Numbered from the stretch's first letter, positions 1-8,742 are shown. The stretch: 24,006 nt of DNA from an uncultured Muribaculaceae bacterium (GCA_910585275.1 CAJUCW010000047.1:1-24006); one strand, 5' to 3'. The notes: generated by a model not told the origin, from the letters alone. A program made the numbers and translations.

Positions 1-108
1 GTTTTAATGTGTTATTCCGATATTTTATTTTCGAAAAAAATCTGATCTATCCCTAATTTTTGAAGTTTTTAAATGTCGATTCACCCATAATTATCCAAAT
101 ACTTCAAC

Positions 109-152
109 AAAAAGTCCAAGACATCCTTAAAAACGTACAGGATGTCTTGGAC
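109..152 (-). terminator. Rho-independent terminator of the SGNH-MBOAT operon
   Basis: A perfect 14-bp inverted repeat (GTCCAAGACATCCT at 114-127, AGGATGTCTTGGAC at 139-152) has an 11-base loop. On the minus strand it is followed by five T (plus-strand A at 109-113). It lies about 70 bases past the stop codon of the leftward MBOAT gene, so it is well placed to end that operon. I see no gene in the rest of 1-223, which is A/T-rich. Confidence 0.85.
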
Positions 153-223
153 AAAAGTCTTAATTTAAAAAAATAATTTCCTATAATATAGAATAAGCCG
201 TAATATATTTAATAAGGCATTCT

Positions 224-1723
224 CTAAAATTGGAAATAAATGAAGGGAGCCACTTCCTCCGACATAAACTCTATCACCAACTGCACTGCCACAAGAAACA
301 CTATAAGTTTAAGCCCCCAATTCATCCTGACAAACAACAGCTGCACCCTATCGGCCCACGCCTGTGGAACAAAGTGGAATACAACCAACGCAATCATCAT
401 TATGCACCACTCGGGCCGTGCATCAAAGAACTGGGGTATTTGCCACCAGTCGAAATCAATAAAAATATTCCTTATAATAAGTAAGGAACTCTCAAAATCC
501 GCAGCCCTGAAGAACACCCACAACAAGGAGACATAGACAAAGGTAAGCAACCACCCTAAAAAGGATGTCAGGAAATTGTCGGGCACCTTCGAAAGCCACG
601 GCCTGCATGCCTTATGCACGGCAAGTCCAACGCCGTGCATCGCACCCCAGAAAATGAATTTCCAAGCCGCCCCATGCCATAAGCCGCCTATCAGCATCGT
701 CAGGAAATTGTTGACATAGGTCCGCAGAGTGCCCTTACGGTTGCCGCCGAGAGGAATATAAACATAGTCCCTAAGCCAAGATGAGAGCGATATATGCCAT
801 CTGCGCCAGAATTCCGTAAGGTTGCGGCTCTGATAGGGTGAATCAAAATTGAGACCGAGCTTGAAGCCCATTATCAGCGCGATGCCGATAGCCATATCGG
901 AATAACCGGAGAAGTCGCAATATATCTGCATCGTATATCCAAGCACCCCCATCAACGTCTGCACTCCGGTGTATAACGATGGGTCGTTGAAAATCAGGTC
1001 ATTGTATTGGGCGATATAATCGGCTATCAACGCCTTCTTCACAATACCCACGATTACAAGCCAAAGACCTCCCCAGATGTTATCCCGCGTAGCCGGCTCA
1101 TTGCGTTCAAGTTGCGGAAGGAAATAATCAGCCCTGACAATAGGGCCGGCCACAAGAGCCGGAAAGAAAGAGAGGAAAAAAAGATAGTCGAGCCAATTCG
1201 ATGTGGGTTTTATCCTCCCTTTATAGACATCCACCACATAGCTGATGGACTGGAACGTATAAAAAGAGATACCTACCGGCAAAATTACGTCGAGCGGCTG
1301 AAAATTACCTTCTACCATAAGATTCCAGTTCCAAAGGAAGAAATTGGCATATTTGAAATATCCCAATATGGAGAGGGAAATTCCAATGGAGAGCCACATC
1401 ACCATAAGCCGGATCCACCGACGTGAAAGACGGAAAATGACGTGGGAGAGCGTCCAGTCAATCATTGAGGTGCCTATCAACATCAAGAAAAACCACCCGC
1501 TCGACTTATAATAGAAATAAAGGGAAAAGCACACCACGAACACCACCATCTTCCACCGGCTCCCTTTCAGAAGGGCATAGACGGGAAGAAAAACCATGAA
1601 GAGAATCCAAAAAAGTCCGCTCGAAAACAACATCGGAGCTTCAGGATCATATGCGAACATTCCGGCTACATTTTCCAGCACAGTCTGAAAAGCCGCAAAC
1701 ACATCTGATACAGCCATCTGCAA
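224..1723 (-). CDS. MBOAT family O-acyltransferase (AlgI/DltB-like)
   Basis: This 499-residue polytopic membrane protein has hydrophobic segments throughout. It shows the hallmarks of the AlgI/PatA branch of the MBOAT family: a DFSGYSDMAIG segment (about 270-280), the NLTEFWRRWHISLSSW block (301-316) with conserved His310, and LIGGLWHGAAW (344-354) with His350, which aligns with the proposed catalytic His of AlgI. Such proteins move acetyl groups from a cytoplasmic donor across the membrane for attachment to an exported polysaccharide by a partner SGNH-fold protein. The gene lies 18 bases downstream of an SGNH gene in the same orientation, so the two probably form one exopolysaccharide or cell-wall O-acetylation module. 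Length is normal for the family. The acceptor polymer cannot be read from the sequence. Confidence 0.93.
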   Translation of the reverse strand: MQMAVSDVFAAFQTVLENVAGMFAYDPEAPMLFSSGLFWILFMVFLPVYALLKGSRWKMVVFVVCFSLYFYYKSSGWFFLMLIGTSMIDWTLSHVIFRLSRRWIRLMVMWLSIGISLSILGYFKYANFFLWNWNLMVEGNFQPLDVILPVGISFYTFQSISYVVDVYKGRIKPTSNWLDYLFFLSFFPALVAGPIVRADYFLPQLERNEPATRDNIWGGLWLVIVGIVKKALIADYIAQYNDLIFNDPSLYTGVQTLMGVLGYTMQIYCDFSGYSDMAIGIALIMGFKLGLNFDSPYQSRNLTEFWRRWHISLSSWLRDYVYIPLGGNRKGTLRTYVNNFLTMLIGGLWHGAAWKFIFWGAMHGVGLAVHKACRPWLSKVPDNFLTSFLGWLLTFVYVSLLWVFFRAADFESSLLIIRNIFIDFDWWQIPQFFDARPEWCIMMIALVVFHFVPQAWADRVQLLFVRMNWGLKLIVFLVAVQLVIEFMSEEVAPFIYFQF

Positions 1724-1741
1724 AAAATCAATCTGAAATTA

Positions 1742-2530
1742 CTATTTATTCAATGCTTTAAGAAAAACCACGTTGGTAGGCACTTTTCCAATACTGTCGG
1801 AAGGCACATCGGCAAGTATGGGATGCCTCGACTTCGGCATCCACCTCATAATACTGTCGATCCACAGCGCGGAAGAAGACCTCGTGGGATGTATCTTATC
1901 GGCTTTTCGCTTGAAATCCATGCCCTGGGAACGGAAAAATGACCCGGGGGCACATGAAGCCTGAAGCATATCGTTAATTCCGGTGTCTTCGTTCCAGTTC
2001 GGCGGACCAATCCAAACATAAGGGATATCGCCTATGACGGAAAGTATTTTCTTAACGTATGGCAACCTTGATTCTGGCTTCCTGAAATACACTTCATTAC
2101 TGCCCAAAGATATGAATATATAGTCGGCACCATATTCATTAATATAATGACGGAGAGTGTCGCTCTCCGCCCATATCTTCGTATTGCTCGAATCCCAGTT
2201 TACGGCATGAAACGTGTGGCCGTTCTGTCTGGCATATTTGGCAAGGCGTATGGCAAGGTTAAACGTCATAGAGTCGCCAAAAAGCAATATTGACTTCGGC
2301 ACCGAATCAACTTCCACAGGTTTCGTTTCCGCCACTGCCTCCGCAATAGAATCCGCCACTGCCGAGATTGAATCGACCAACGATTCTTGCGGAGGGAACA
2401 ACACATCTGCCATCGGGGCCTTTCTGACAGTCCAGTTTCCAACGATAATATCGTCAGAAAATGCAACCGTAGTCACGGCAGCCAACGCCAAAGCAAGCAG
2501 TAGCCACAGGCCGGTATAGTTCGATTTCAT
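1742..2530 (-). CDS. SGNH/GDSL-fold esterase or acetyltransferase-like protein
   Basis: This 262-residue protein has one N-terminal hydrophobic segment (about 8-23), a signal anchor or signal peptide, followed by an acidic, Ala/Ser-rich stalk to about residue 78. The globular part has SGNH blocks: FGDSM with nucleophile Ser87, GSNE (143-146) with Asn145, and DKIHPT with Asp211 and His214 as the DxxH pair. It is therefore likely catalytic in the periplasm. It is the first gene of the operon with the downstream MBOAT protein, matching AlgI plus AlgJ/AlgX-like or PatA/PatB-like pairs, in which the SGNH partner transfers acetyl groups to (or removes them from) a glycan. Transferase versus esterase activity cannot be separated from motifs alone. 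Confidence 0.85.
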   Translation of the reverse strand: MKSNYTGLWLLLALALAAVTTVAFSDDIIVGNWTVRKAPMADVLFPPQESLVDSISAVADSIAEAVAETKPVEVDSVPKSILLFGDSMTFNLAIRLAKYARQNGHTFHAVNWDSSNTKIWAESDTLRHYINEYGADYIFISLGSNEVYFRKPESRLPYVKKILSVIGDIPYVWIGPPNWNEDTGINDMLQASCAPGSFFRSQGMDFKRKADKIHPTRSSSALWIDSIMRWMPKSRHPILADVPSDSIGKVPTNVVFLKALNK

Positions 2531-2673
2531 GTTTATATCTCCAAGAATATATCTTTTATAAAGAATGCATTCGCGCTAAAAGGGGCCTGCCGGAAACCGA
2601 TGTTATCTTTCAGCAATCCCACACGATATAACCGACTATGGAACACTGCCACGGCATAGCCTCTATTTTAATA

Positions 2674-2705
2674 CAAAATTACTCCATTCCTAAATAGTGA
2701 GCAAA
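2674..2705 (-). promoter_or_regulatory. Promoter of the SGNH-MBOAT operon
   Basis: On the minus strand, TTTG (2702-2705) is followed after exactly 20 bases by TAATTTTG (2674-2681), matching the Bacteroidetes -33/-7 pattern TTTG-N19/21-TAnnTTTG. It would give a leader of about 140 bases before the ATG at 2530. It faces away from the GH5 promoter in the same 363-base intergenic region (2531-2893), in which I see no gene. Confidence 0.7.
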
Positions 2706-2797
2706 TAAAAAGCTCTGATTTTTTACAAAAACGATTGACACTTTATTATCCATCTTTTGACGTAATCCGACATAATGTCTTCCATAAATGATAAACA

Positions 2798-2829
2798 TTT
2801 GTAGGATAATATTATATATATTATCTTTG
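2798..2829 (+). promoter_or_regulatory. Promoter of the GH5 gene
   Basis: TTTG (2798-2801), 20 bases, then TATCTTTG (2822-2829): a full match to the Bacteroidetes sigma factor consensus. The predicted transcript start, a few bases past 2829, leaves a leader of roughly 57 bases before the ATG at 2894. Confidence 0.75.
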
Positions 2830-2893
2830 CGAAGGAAAGCGAAATCGCCAACCTCCTCTTTTCCAAGCAAACCATATCATAAACCAACCGAAA

Positions 2894-3913
2894 ATGAATA
2901 AACGAACCGCTTATGCCATAGCATCTATAATGCTGGCATCATTATCACAATCGTGCGCCACATCTTCTAAAAAGAATGCAGACTCCATTCCGGAAGATTC
3001 CGCCGTAACCGCTACGGTGTCGCCCCTTAAAGTGGAAGGCACCGCTCTTCTTTACGAAAACGGAGACACCGCCGTGCTCACAGGGCCTTCGCTCGGATGG
3101 CATTCCAACTGGGAACGCTTTTACAATGAAGGTACCGTAAAGGCATTGAAAGAGAAATGGGGTGCTAACATTACCCGCGCCGCCATAGGGGCGCATGAAA
3201 GCGGCGACATAACCGGCACATTCGACGCCAATCCTGAAAAAGCCATCACGGTGGCTTCTAAAGTAATCGACGCTGCAATTGACAACGATATGTATATTAT
3301 CTGCGACTGGCATTCACACGACAACACCCTTGAAAACGCCAAAAGCTTCTTCACAGCCATCACTGAAAAATATGGCGACTCCCCCAACATAATTTATGAA
3401 ATATGGAATGAGCCACTTGACATTCCTTGGCAGGAAATAAAGGACTATGCAGCCTCTATCGTCCCTCTCATCAGGGAAAATGCCCCAAACTCAGTCATAA
3501 TTGTCGGCACCCCCAAATGGGACCAGGACGTTGACGTGGCGGCACAATCCCCTCTCGACTTCAAAAACATCCTGTATTCGCTTCACTATTATGCCGGCAC
3601 CCATAAGGAATGGAACCGGAATAAAGCCGAAAAAGCCATCGAAGCCGGCTTGCCTCTGATTATTTCGGAGTGCGGGTCTATGGACCACACGGGTGACGGT
3701 CCAATCGATTATGAGTCTTGGCAGGAATGGGTGGATTTTGCCGACCGCAATAAACTCTCCATGCTTATGTGGAACATTGCCGATAAAAACGAAACGTGCT
3801 CCATGCTTCTCCCCACCGCCCCTGACAACGGAATGGAATGGAAAGACTCCGACCTAAAGGAATGGGCGAAACTCGCCAAGCAAACCACTCAAGAACGAAA
3901 CTCAAAACACTGA
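2894..3913 (+). CDS. Secreted GH5-family glycoside hydrolase (cellulase-like), lipoprotein
   Basis: This 339-residue protein starts with a short basic, hydrophobic leader ending in LSQSC, so Cys21 is a probable lipidation site and the enzyme is likely anchored in a membrane. The mature part fits GH5 endoglucanases: YEIWNEP with acid/base Glu173, LHYYAG with substrate-binding His231 and Tyr232, PLIISECG with nucleophile Glu259, and a late LMWNIADK block whose Trp293 may line the active site. Expected activity is retaining hydrolysis of a beta-1,4-linked glucan or mannan. It is a single gene with its own promoter and no adjacent SusC/SusD pair, so it is not part of a typical polysaccharide utilisation locus. 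It lies opposite the O-acetylation operon, raising the possibility of a role on the cell's own polysaccharide. Confidence 0.9.
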   Translation: MNKRTAYAIASIMLASLSQSCATSSKKNADSIPEDSAVTATVSPLKVEGTALLYENGDTAVLTGPSLGWHSNWERFYNEGTVKALKEKWGANITRAAIGAHESGDITGTFDANPEKAITVASKVIDAAIDNDMYIICDWHSHDNTLENAKSFFTAITEKYGDSPNIIYEIWNEPLDIPWQEIKDYAASIVPLIRENAPNSVIIVGTPKWDQDVDVAAQSPLDFKNILYSLHYYAGTHKEWNRNKAEKAIEAGLPLIISECGSMDHTGDGPIDYESWQEWVDFADRNKLSMLMWNIADKNETCSMLLPTAPDNGMEWKDSDLKEWAKLAKQTTQERNSKH

Positions 3914-3939
3914 CACCAAAACTATAAAATCCACAAAAA

Positions 3940-3968
3940 GAGAGGGGCGCTTCCACTACGCCCCTCTC
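3940..3968. terminator. Strong hairpin after the GH5 gene
   Basis: A perfect 10-bp stem (GAGAGGGGCG at 3940-3949, CGCCCCTCTC at 3959-3968) with a 9-base loop lies 26 bases past the GH5 stop. The only T-run belongs to the minus strand (plus-strand A at 3935-3939). It may work poorly as a plus-strand terminator and better against leftward transcription, or simply protect the mRNA 3' end. Confidence 0.6.
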
Positions 3969-4334
3969 ACGATTCCACTATAAACTATATCTAACTAAAC
4001 TTAAACCGTACTCAATTTTTCTCACGAAACCTTGAATACTTATCCATATTGCTTCATTGCTTTTTGTATTAGTAAAACGGTTGCATTCTTTAAATGTTGA
4101 ATCCTTTATGCACGTTTAAACTTATTCAACACCCGTTAACACTATCAGTGGGTTAACTCATATTTTGCTAATTATTTTAATACTTTATCCCCTCTTTTCC
4201 GTTACTATTGTAGCAGGATATAAAAACCTGGCAAAATTATCAAGAGAGAGTTGCAAAACCACTTCGACATGCCACGGCATATTACAGGTTTTGTCAACGG
4301 TCTCGAAATTGTTTTTTGATTACCAATAAAATCT
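3969..4334. other. Non-coding A/T-rich gap before the metallopeptidase
   Basis: I see no convincing gene here in any frame. The stretch is A/T-rich with an 8-bp inverted repeat, AAAACCTG at 4223-4230 and CAGGTTTT at 4285-4292. A near match to the -7 element, TACTATTG (4203-4210), is present without a clear -33 partner. The promoter of the following gene probably lies here, but I cannot place it with confidence. Confidence 0.5.
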
Positions 4335-5201
4335 ATGAGACTCGACGGCAGAAGATTCAGCAACAACGTTGAAGACAGAAGAGGAATGAAAACCGGCACA
4401 AAAATCGCCGGCATCGGAGGAATTGGCGGACTTATAGTGGCCGCGTTGTTTGTGTGGCTCTCAGGAGGCAACCCCCTCAGTGTTATCACACAAGGCAGTT
4501 CTTTGACTAATTCAAACGAAATTCAAAGCGACTATACGCCTACTGCACAAGAGGAGGAATATGCTAATTTTGCAAAACAAATTCTTGCCGGCACAGAAGA
4601 CGTATGGACTGAAGAATTCAAGAAACTCGGGCTGACCTACAGGGCCCCGAAAATGGTGCTTTACACAGGTTCGGTGCAGTCGGCTTGTGGTTCCGCCACG
4701 TCTGCCGTCGGGCCGTTTTATTGTTCCGGTGACGAAACACTCTATATCGACCTTTCCTTCTTCGACCAGATGGAAAAACAAATGAAAGCAGGCGGAGATT
4801 TCGCTTTCGCATACGTAATAGCACACGAAGTGGGACACCATGTGCAGCATCTTCTCGGCACTCTCTCGGAAGCGCACAACCAGATGGCGAGATTGCCCGA
4901 AGCGCAAGCAAACCAAATCAGCGTGCGTACTGAACTGCAAGCCGATTTCTATGCCGGCGTCTGGGCATATCACGACAACCGATTGTTCGGATCACTTGAA
5001 CCAGGAGATATAGAAGAAGGACTCAACGCCGCATCCAAAATCGGCGACGACTATCTCCAGAAACAGGCTCAAGGATATGCCGTGCCGGAAACGTTCAACC
5101 ACGGACGTTCGGACCAAAGGGTAAAATGGCTTGAAAAGGGTGCCTCGTCCGGAAATATAAAATATGGCGACACGTTCACACCATCTTATTCCAATCTTTA
5201 G
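4335..5201 (+). CDS. ypfJ: Neutral zinc metallopeptidase, YpfJ/KPN_02809 family
   Basis: This 288-residue protein opens with MRLDGRRFSNNVEDRRG, close to the conserved start of this family, which fixes the start codon. A single membrane segment follows (about 24-42). The predicted extracytoplasmic domain has the zinc motif HEVGH at 164-168 (Glu165 catalytic) and RTELQADFYAG, where Glu200 or Asp204 would be the third ligand region. Cys118 and Cys130 bracket a conserved GPFYCSGDETLYID stretch and could form a disulfide. Length is normal for the family (PF04228). The physiological substrate is unknown. It appears to be transcribed alone. Confidence 0.92.
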   Translation: MRLDGRRFSNNVEDRRGMKTGTKIAGIGGIGGLIVAALFVWLSGGNPLSVITQGSSLTNSNEIQSDYTPTAQEEEYANFAKQILAGTEDVWTEEFKKLGLTYRAPKMVLYTGSVQSACGSATSAVGPFYCSGDETLYIDLSFFDQMEKQMKAGGDFAFAYVIAHEVGHHVQHLLGTLSEAHNQMARLPEAQANQISVRTELQADFYAGVWAYHDNRLFGSLEPGDIEEGLNAASKIGDDYLQKQAQGYAVPETFNHGRSDQRVKWLEKGASSGNIKYGDTFTPSYSNL

Positions 5202-5219
5202 AATACGATGAAATTTCCA

Positions 5220-5399
5220 TTATCTGAACTGCATAGTAGCGGCATTGTATTCGAAACCAGCCTCCGACAACCTTTTAACAAGCTGCTGCTCATCAATATC
5301 CAACGAAAGGCAGGCGTCGGAAAGAGATTCGTAACCGCCATCGCGTAATTTCATATTAATCAGACTCACGAGGATATTGGGGTCGGAAGGAAGTGTCAT
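5220..5399 (-). CDS. DUF4250 domain small protein
   Basis: A 59-residue reading frame on the minus strand starts MTLPSDPNILVSLINMKLRD and ends AATMQFR. It matches the DUF4250 family: a P-x-D-P start, LxSxxNxKLRD, a middle 'SLDIDEQQL' block and a YEYN/YNA-type end. Family members are about 55-65 residues, so it is full length. The pattern LSDACLSLDIDEQQLVKRLSE suggests a small helical, possibly helix-turn-helix-like, fold. Its function is not known to me. It converges with the metallopeptidase (18 bases between stop codons) and diverges from the next gene. Confidence 0.85.
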   Translation of the reverse strand: MTLPSDPNILVSLINMKLRDGGYESLSDACLSLDIDEQQLVKRLSEAGFEYNAATMQFR

Positions 5400-5416
5400 A
5401 ATCTCGATATTTTGAT

Positions 5417-5424
5417 TATCTTTG
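5417..5424 (+). promoter_or_regulatory. Probable -7 element for the Ntn hydrolase cluster
   Basis: TATCTTTG matches TAnnTTTG and lies 28 bases before the ATG at 5453. No good TTTG is found about 20 bases upstream, so this is supported by the -7 element alone. It may drive the four-gene run to dprA. Confidence 0.45.
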
Positions 5425-5452
5425 TGGAAATTTATGTTTTGAAGTAATTTCT

Positions 5453-6586
5453 ATGAGTAAACGGATTATACTCTTCCTTTGTTGCATTGTTTTCGGATTA
5501 GCCGAAACGATGGCCTGTACGTCTGCCATAATCGGTGCGGATGCCAATCCTTACGGGCGCCCCCTCTTGTGGAAAAACCGCGACACAAGCACCATCGACA
5601 ATAAAGTGGAATACGTAAAAGGGAGCAGCGGTGAACTTTCTTATGTGGGGCTTTTCAATGCCGACGACAAAAAGCTTGAACAGGCTTGGATGGGAATGAA
5701 CGAAGCCGGCTTTGCCGTGATGAACACCGCATCGTATAACATCAAAGACGACAACGTGCCCGCCAAGGATATGGACAAAGAAGGCTATCTTATGGCCATC
5801 GCCCTTAAGAATTGTAAAACCGTTGACGACTTCGCCTCCTTGCTTGAGAAACTGCCCAGGCCCATGGGAGTGGAAGCCAATTTCGGAGTGATAGATGCCT
5901 ACGGCAACGGAGCGTTCTTTGAAACCAACAACCATTCGTATATCCGCCACGACCTGAAAGACGCCCCCGACCATGTCTTGATAAGAACCAATTATAGCCA
6001 CTCCGGAAGGCCCGACGAAGGATTCGGCTTCGTCAGGGAAGCAAATGCATGCCATCTTCTATCACCCTATATAAAAAAGGGGGAAGTAACGCCGGAGTTG
6101 CTCACCGAAACATTAAGCCGAAGATTTTGGCACGACCTGAAGAAGACGGATTATCTTGAAGGGCCAGACCGTTGGGTAATCGACCAGGATTTCATTCCCC
6201 GGTATAAATCGACCGCCACTGTGGTAATCGAAGGATGCCGCCCTCTCGAAGCAAACGACTCCCCTACCCCGGATTTTGTAAAAGAGCAATATATCATGTG
6301 GACCGGACTCGGCTACCCTCCTTGTTCGGAAATTATGCCGGTTTGGTGCAGTCCCGACGGGGTGGATAAATCGCTAAGAGGGTTAGGAAAAAACGGCCAC
6401 TCGGAAATGGGCGACATTGTGAAAGCGCGACGCGACGAAGTATTCCCCATCCGTAAAGGAAACGGAGAAAAGTATATCGACATGAAGAAGCTTTTCAACG
6501 AAGATGGAACAGGATATGTGCAGGTGCTCGTGCCGCAAAATCTTGAGACTTATCGAAAAATAAGGGAGAAACGCGACGGTAAATAA
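5453..6586 (+). CDS. Secreted Ntn-type amidohydrolase (C45/choloylglycine hydrolase-like)
   Basis: This 377-residue protein has a signal peptide (about 1-21) ending ETMA, directly followed by CTSAIIG. Cleavage would expose Cys22 as the N-terminal nucleophile, as in linear-amide C-N hydrolases. Further support is the GRPLLWKNRDTS block (36-47), the equivalent of the Arg/Asp substrate pocket of this superfamily, followed by a central GMNEAGFAVMNTASY block (82-96) and NFGVIDAYGNGAFFETNNHSY. It would cleave an amide bond in the periplasm or outside the cell. Bile-salt hydrolase, penicillin-acylase-like and acyl-transfer activities are all possible; the sequence does not settle which. It is first in a close-packed rightward run, 16 bases before the next gene. 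Confidence 0.8.
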   Translation: MSKRIILFLCCIVFGLAETMACTSAIIGADANPYGRPLLWKNRDTSTIDNKVEYVKGSSGELSYVGLFNADDKKLEQAWMGMNEAGFAVMNTASYNIKDDNVPAKDMDKEGYLMAIALKNCKTVDDFASLLEKLPRPMGVEANFGVIDAYGNGAFFETNNHSYIRHDLKDAPDHVLIRTNYSHSGRPDEGFGFVREANACHLLSPYIKKGEVTPELLTETLSRRFWHDLKKTDYLEGPDRWVIDQDFIPRYKSTATVVIEGCRPLEANDSPTPDFVKEQYIMWTGLGYPPCSEIMPVWCSPDGVDKSLRGLGKNGHSEMGDIVKARRDEVFPIRKGNGEKYIDMKKLFNEDGTGYVQVLVPQNLETYRKIREKRDGK

Positions 6587-6602
6587 CAAGCCTGGCAAAA
6601 CG

Positions 6603-7157
6603 ATGGATACGATACGGACAGACATATTCAAAATGAAACGGTTGGATTTCGCCATCGAAATGGCGGCCATCTATGGCAAACCATGGTTGATAACGGAGTG
6701 CCTGCTGCTTCTGGCGTCATTGACAGCCGCCATTTTTATCGACCTCCGATGGGCGGTGGTCTTTCTGATGTTGCTTTTCATCATAACGCCCGCGATGTTC
6801 GCGTTTCTATATTATTTCCATGGATTGAAGCAAGGCTGTGTGGCCAACGTAATCGACCATCAGATTACTTTCGAAGAGAATGGCCTTGTCGTGACACTGT
6901 TCAAGAAATGCGAAGATACCGAAGAGTCGGCGGATACGCAATTCCTCCCGGCTACTTCATTCAGTATTGAATATTCCTCTTTCCCTCGGTTTGATACCGG
7001 CATGAATTCAGTGACCCTTCTCTTTGGAAAACAACGTAAAGAATTCCTTTGGATTCCGATTTCGGCGTTCAGCACCCCTATCGTGTTCAACAAAGCAATG
7101 GAGATAATCATAACCGGCATGCGTAAGCCCACGGAAATCCAATCAGAACATAATTAG
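6603..7157 (+). CDS. Two-pass membrane protein, YcxB-like layout, function unknown
   Basis: This 184-residue protein has two hydrophobic segments near the N-terminus (about 28-46 and 49-71) separated by a tight turn, then a soluble beta-rich C-terminal half (about 85-175) with the pattern ITFEENGLVV, SIEYSSFPRF and FLWIPISAF. This layout resembles YcxB-like and related PH-like membrane proteins common in Bacteroidales, but I do not recognise the family firmly. It sits 16 bases after the Ntn hydrolase and 9 bases before the thioesterase, so it is probably co-transcribed with both. Confidence 0.7.
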   Translation: MDTIRTDIFKMKRLDFAIEMAAIYGKPWLITECLLLLASLTAAIFIDLRWAVVFLMLLFIITPAMFAFLYYFHGLKQGCVANVIDHQITFEENGLVVTLFKKCEDTEESADTQFLPATSFSIEYSSFPRFDTGMNSVTLLFGKQRKEFLWIPISAFSTPIVFNKAMEIIITGMRKPTEIQSEHN

Positions 7158-7166
7158 ACATAAACC

Positions 7167-7586
7167 ATGAGAATTTTAAAAGACAATAAGAGATATTGTT
7201 TCGTAATGGACATGGAAGTCCGCGATTATGAACTCGACTGCGAACAAATCGTAAACAACGCGAACTATCTCCATTACATGGAGCATACACGTCATAAATT
7301 CTGTGCCGATGCAGGCCTCTCTTTCATAGAGATGCACAATCATGGAATCGATGCCGTAGTCAGGAAAATTGAAATAGAATATAAGACTTCCCTCCGCGGC
7401 GGGGAAAGTTTCTTGAGTTGCCTTCGCCTTGACCGCAAAGGGCCGCGGTTCATATTCCATCAAGACATTGTGAAGCCCAACGGCGAAGTGGTGGCGGAGG
7501 CGGTCGTTACGGTAGTGGTGCTCAAAGACGGCAAGCTCTCGCGTGGCGACGAACTGGCTGCTGTATTCTCGAAATTCATAAGATAA
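7167..7586 (+). CDS. Acyl-CoA thioesterase, hot-dog fold (YbgC/FatA-like)
   Basis: A 139-residue single-domain hot-dog protein. The signature VRDYELDCEQIVNNANYLHYMEHTRH (about 17-43) is the 4HBT active-site helix in its Bacteroidales form, with the acidic residue of 'ELD' before the helix and the N-N-A-x-Y-L-x-Y-x-E-H-x-R pattern. It should hydrolyse acyl-CoA or acyl-ACP thioesters in the cytoplasm. Start codons at 7167 and 7206 (MDMEVRDY) are both possible; the first is 9 bases after the upstream stop and gives the usual length. Physical linkage to dprA, 37 bases on, recurs in Bacteroidales, but I know of no functional reason. Confidence 0.88.
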   Translation: MRILKDNKRYCFVMDMEVRDYELDCEQIVNNANYLHYMEHTRHKFCADAGLSFIEMHNHGIDAVVRKIEIEYKTSLRGGESFLSCLRLDRKGPRFIFHQDIVKPNGEVVAEAVVTVVVLKDGKLSRGDELAAVFSKFIR

Positions 7587-7623
7587 CATACTTTTCTCCA
7601 CGGCTTATGACTTCTCCCGACCT

Positions 7624-8742
7624 ATGAACGAACCGGAAACCGTATATAAGATTGCATTGTCGATGATGAAACACATTTCCCCGCATATCGTGAGGGAAAT
7701 GGCAGACCGTGGCGTGACCCCGGAAGATTTCTTCTCGCTCGAAACCCCGGCCCTTTCGCAGGCCATGGGCCTTCCGCGAGGAAACGCGTTCGAAAGGATG
7801 GAAAGGGATGAAGCCTTGTTCCGTGCGAGAAAAGAATGGGAACAAATGCAAAGGCACCACATTTCAGGGCATTTTCTCCTTGACCCGGATTATCCGGTTA
7901 GACTTTACCAGATTCCCGACGCTCCGGTTTTCCTATACAAGCTTGGCGATGCCGATTTAGACGGAGAGCATATCATAAATCTCGTGGGGACAAGGAAACC
8001 TACCCCCTACGGCATCGATTTCTGCACAAAGCTGATAAACGACTTGGGTGCTTATTTCCCCGACCTCACGGTGGTGAGTGGCCTTGCCTACGGAATTGAC
8101 GCTGCCGCACATACAGCTGCTCTTGAGGCGGGACTGCCGACGGTGGCGGTGGTGGCTCACGGACTTAATATGATTTATCCGGCCCAACACCGCGACCTCG
8201 CATGCCGCATCGTCAAGACAGGCGGTGCCATAGTGTCGGAATATCCATTCGGCGAGCGGCCTTACAGGCAACGATTCTTGGAAAGAAACCGTATAGTGGC
8301 AGCTTTGGCCGATGTAACGGTAGTGGCGGAAAGCGACATCAAAGGAGGGGCGATGTCAACAGCCAACACAGCATTCTCTTACTCGCGAGACGTAATGGCA
8401 CTCCCCGGACGCACCTCTGACCTTCTCAGCTCCGGGTGCAACCTCCTTATCCGGAAAGAGAAAGCGCATCTTATTACTTGTGCCGCAGACCTAATCGAGC
8501 TGACAGGTTGGCAACCTCTTGACGCTAAGATTGACACGCGCCAACGCAATCTCTTTCCTGAACTTGAAGGCGACCCGAAACTAATCTACGAAACGCTCCG
8601 GTTCAGCCGCGAGCCGATGCAGGTGGACCGCCTGCATGCCTTGACACTCATTCCGATTTCACGACTGATGTCGGCTCTCGGAGAGATGGAATTCGACGGC
8701 ATTATAATACGCCATCCCGGCAACCGCTATTCCGTTTCTTAA
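7624..8742 (+). CDS. dprA: DNA-processing protein DprA (Smf)
   Basis: This 372-residue protein has the layout of DprA: an N-terminal helix-hairpin-type region (about 1-80), a Rossmann-like DNA-binding core, and a C-terminal winged-helix DprA domain (about 310-372). Core motifs include VGTRKPTPYG, VVSGLAYGIDAAAH, the 'VVAHGLNMIYP' strand, FLERNRIVAALADVTVVAE (the family's F-x-x-R-N-R-I-I-A) and GGAMSTANTAF. In competent bacteria DprA binds incoming single-stranded DNA and loads RecA. No comEC or comF is nearby, so it gives no evidence for natural transformation here. It ends the rightward cluster and converges with the next gene after 33 bases, which contain only a weak 5-bp stem. Confidence 0.94.
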   Translation: MNEPETVYKIALSMMKHISPHIVREMADRGVTPEDFFSLETPALSQAMGLPRGNAFERMERDEALFRARKEWEQMQRHHISGHFLLDPDYPVRLYQIPDAPVFLYKLGDADLDGEHIINLVGTRKPTPYGIDFCTKLINDLGAYFPDLTVVSGLAYGIDAAAHTAALEAGLPTVAVVAHGLNMIYPAQHRDLACRIVKTGGAIVSEYPFGERPYRQRFLERNRIVAALADVTVVAESDIKGGAMSTANTAFSYSRDVMALPGRTSDLLSSGCNLLIRKEKAHLITCAADLIELTGWQPLDAKIDTRQRNLFPELEGDPKLIYETLRFSREPMQVDRLHALTLIPISRLMSALGEMEFDGIIIRHPGNRYSVS

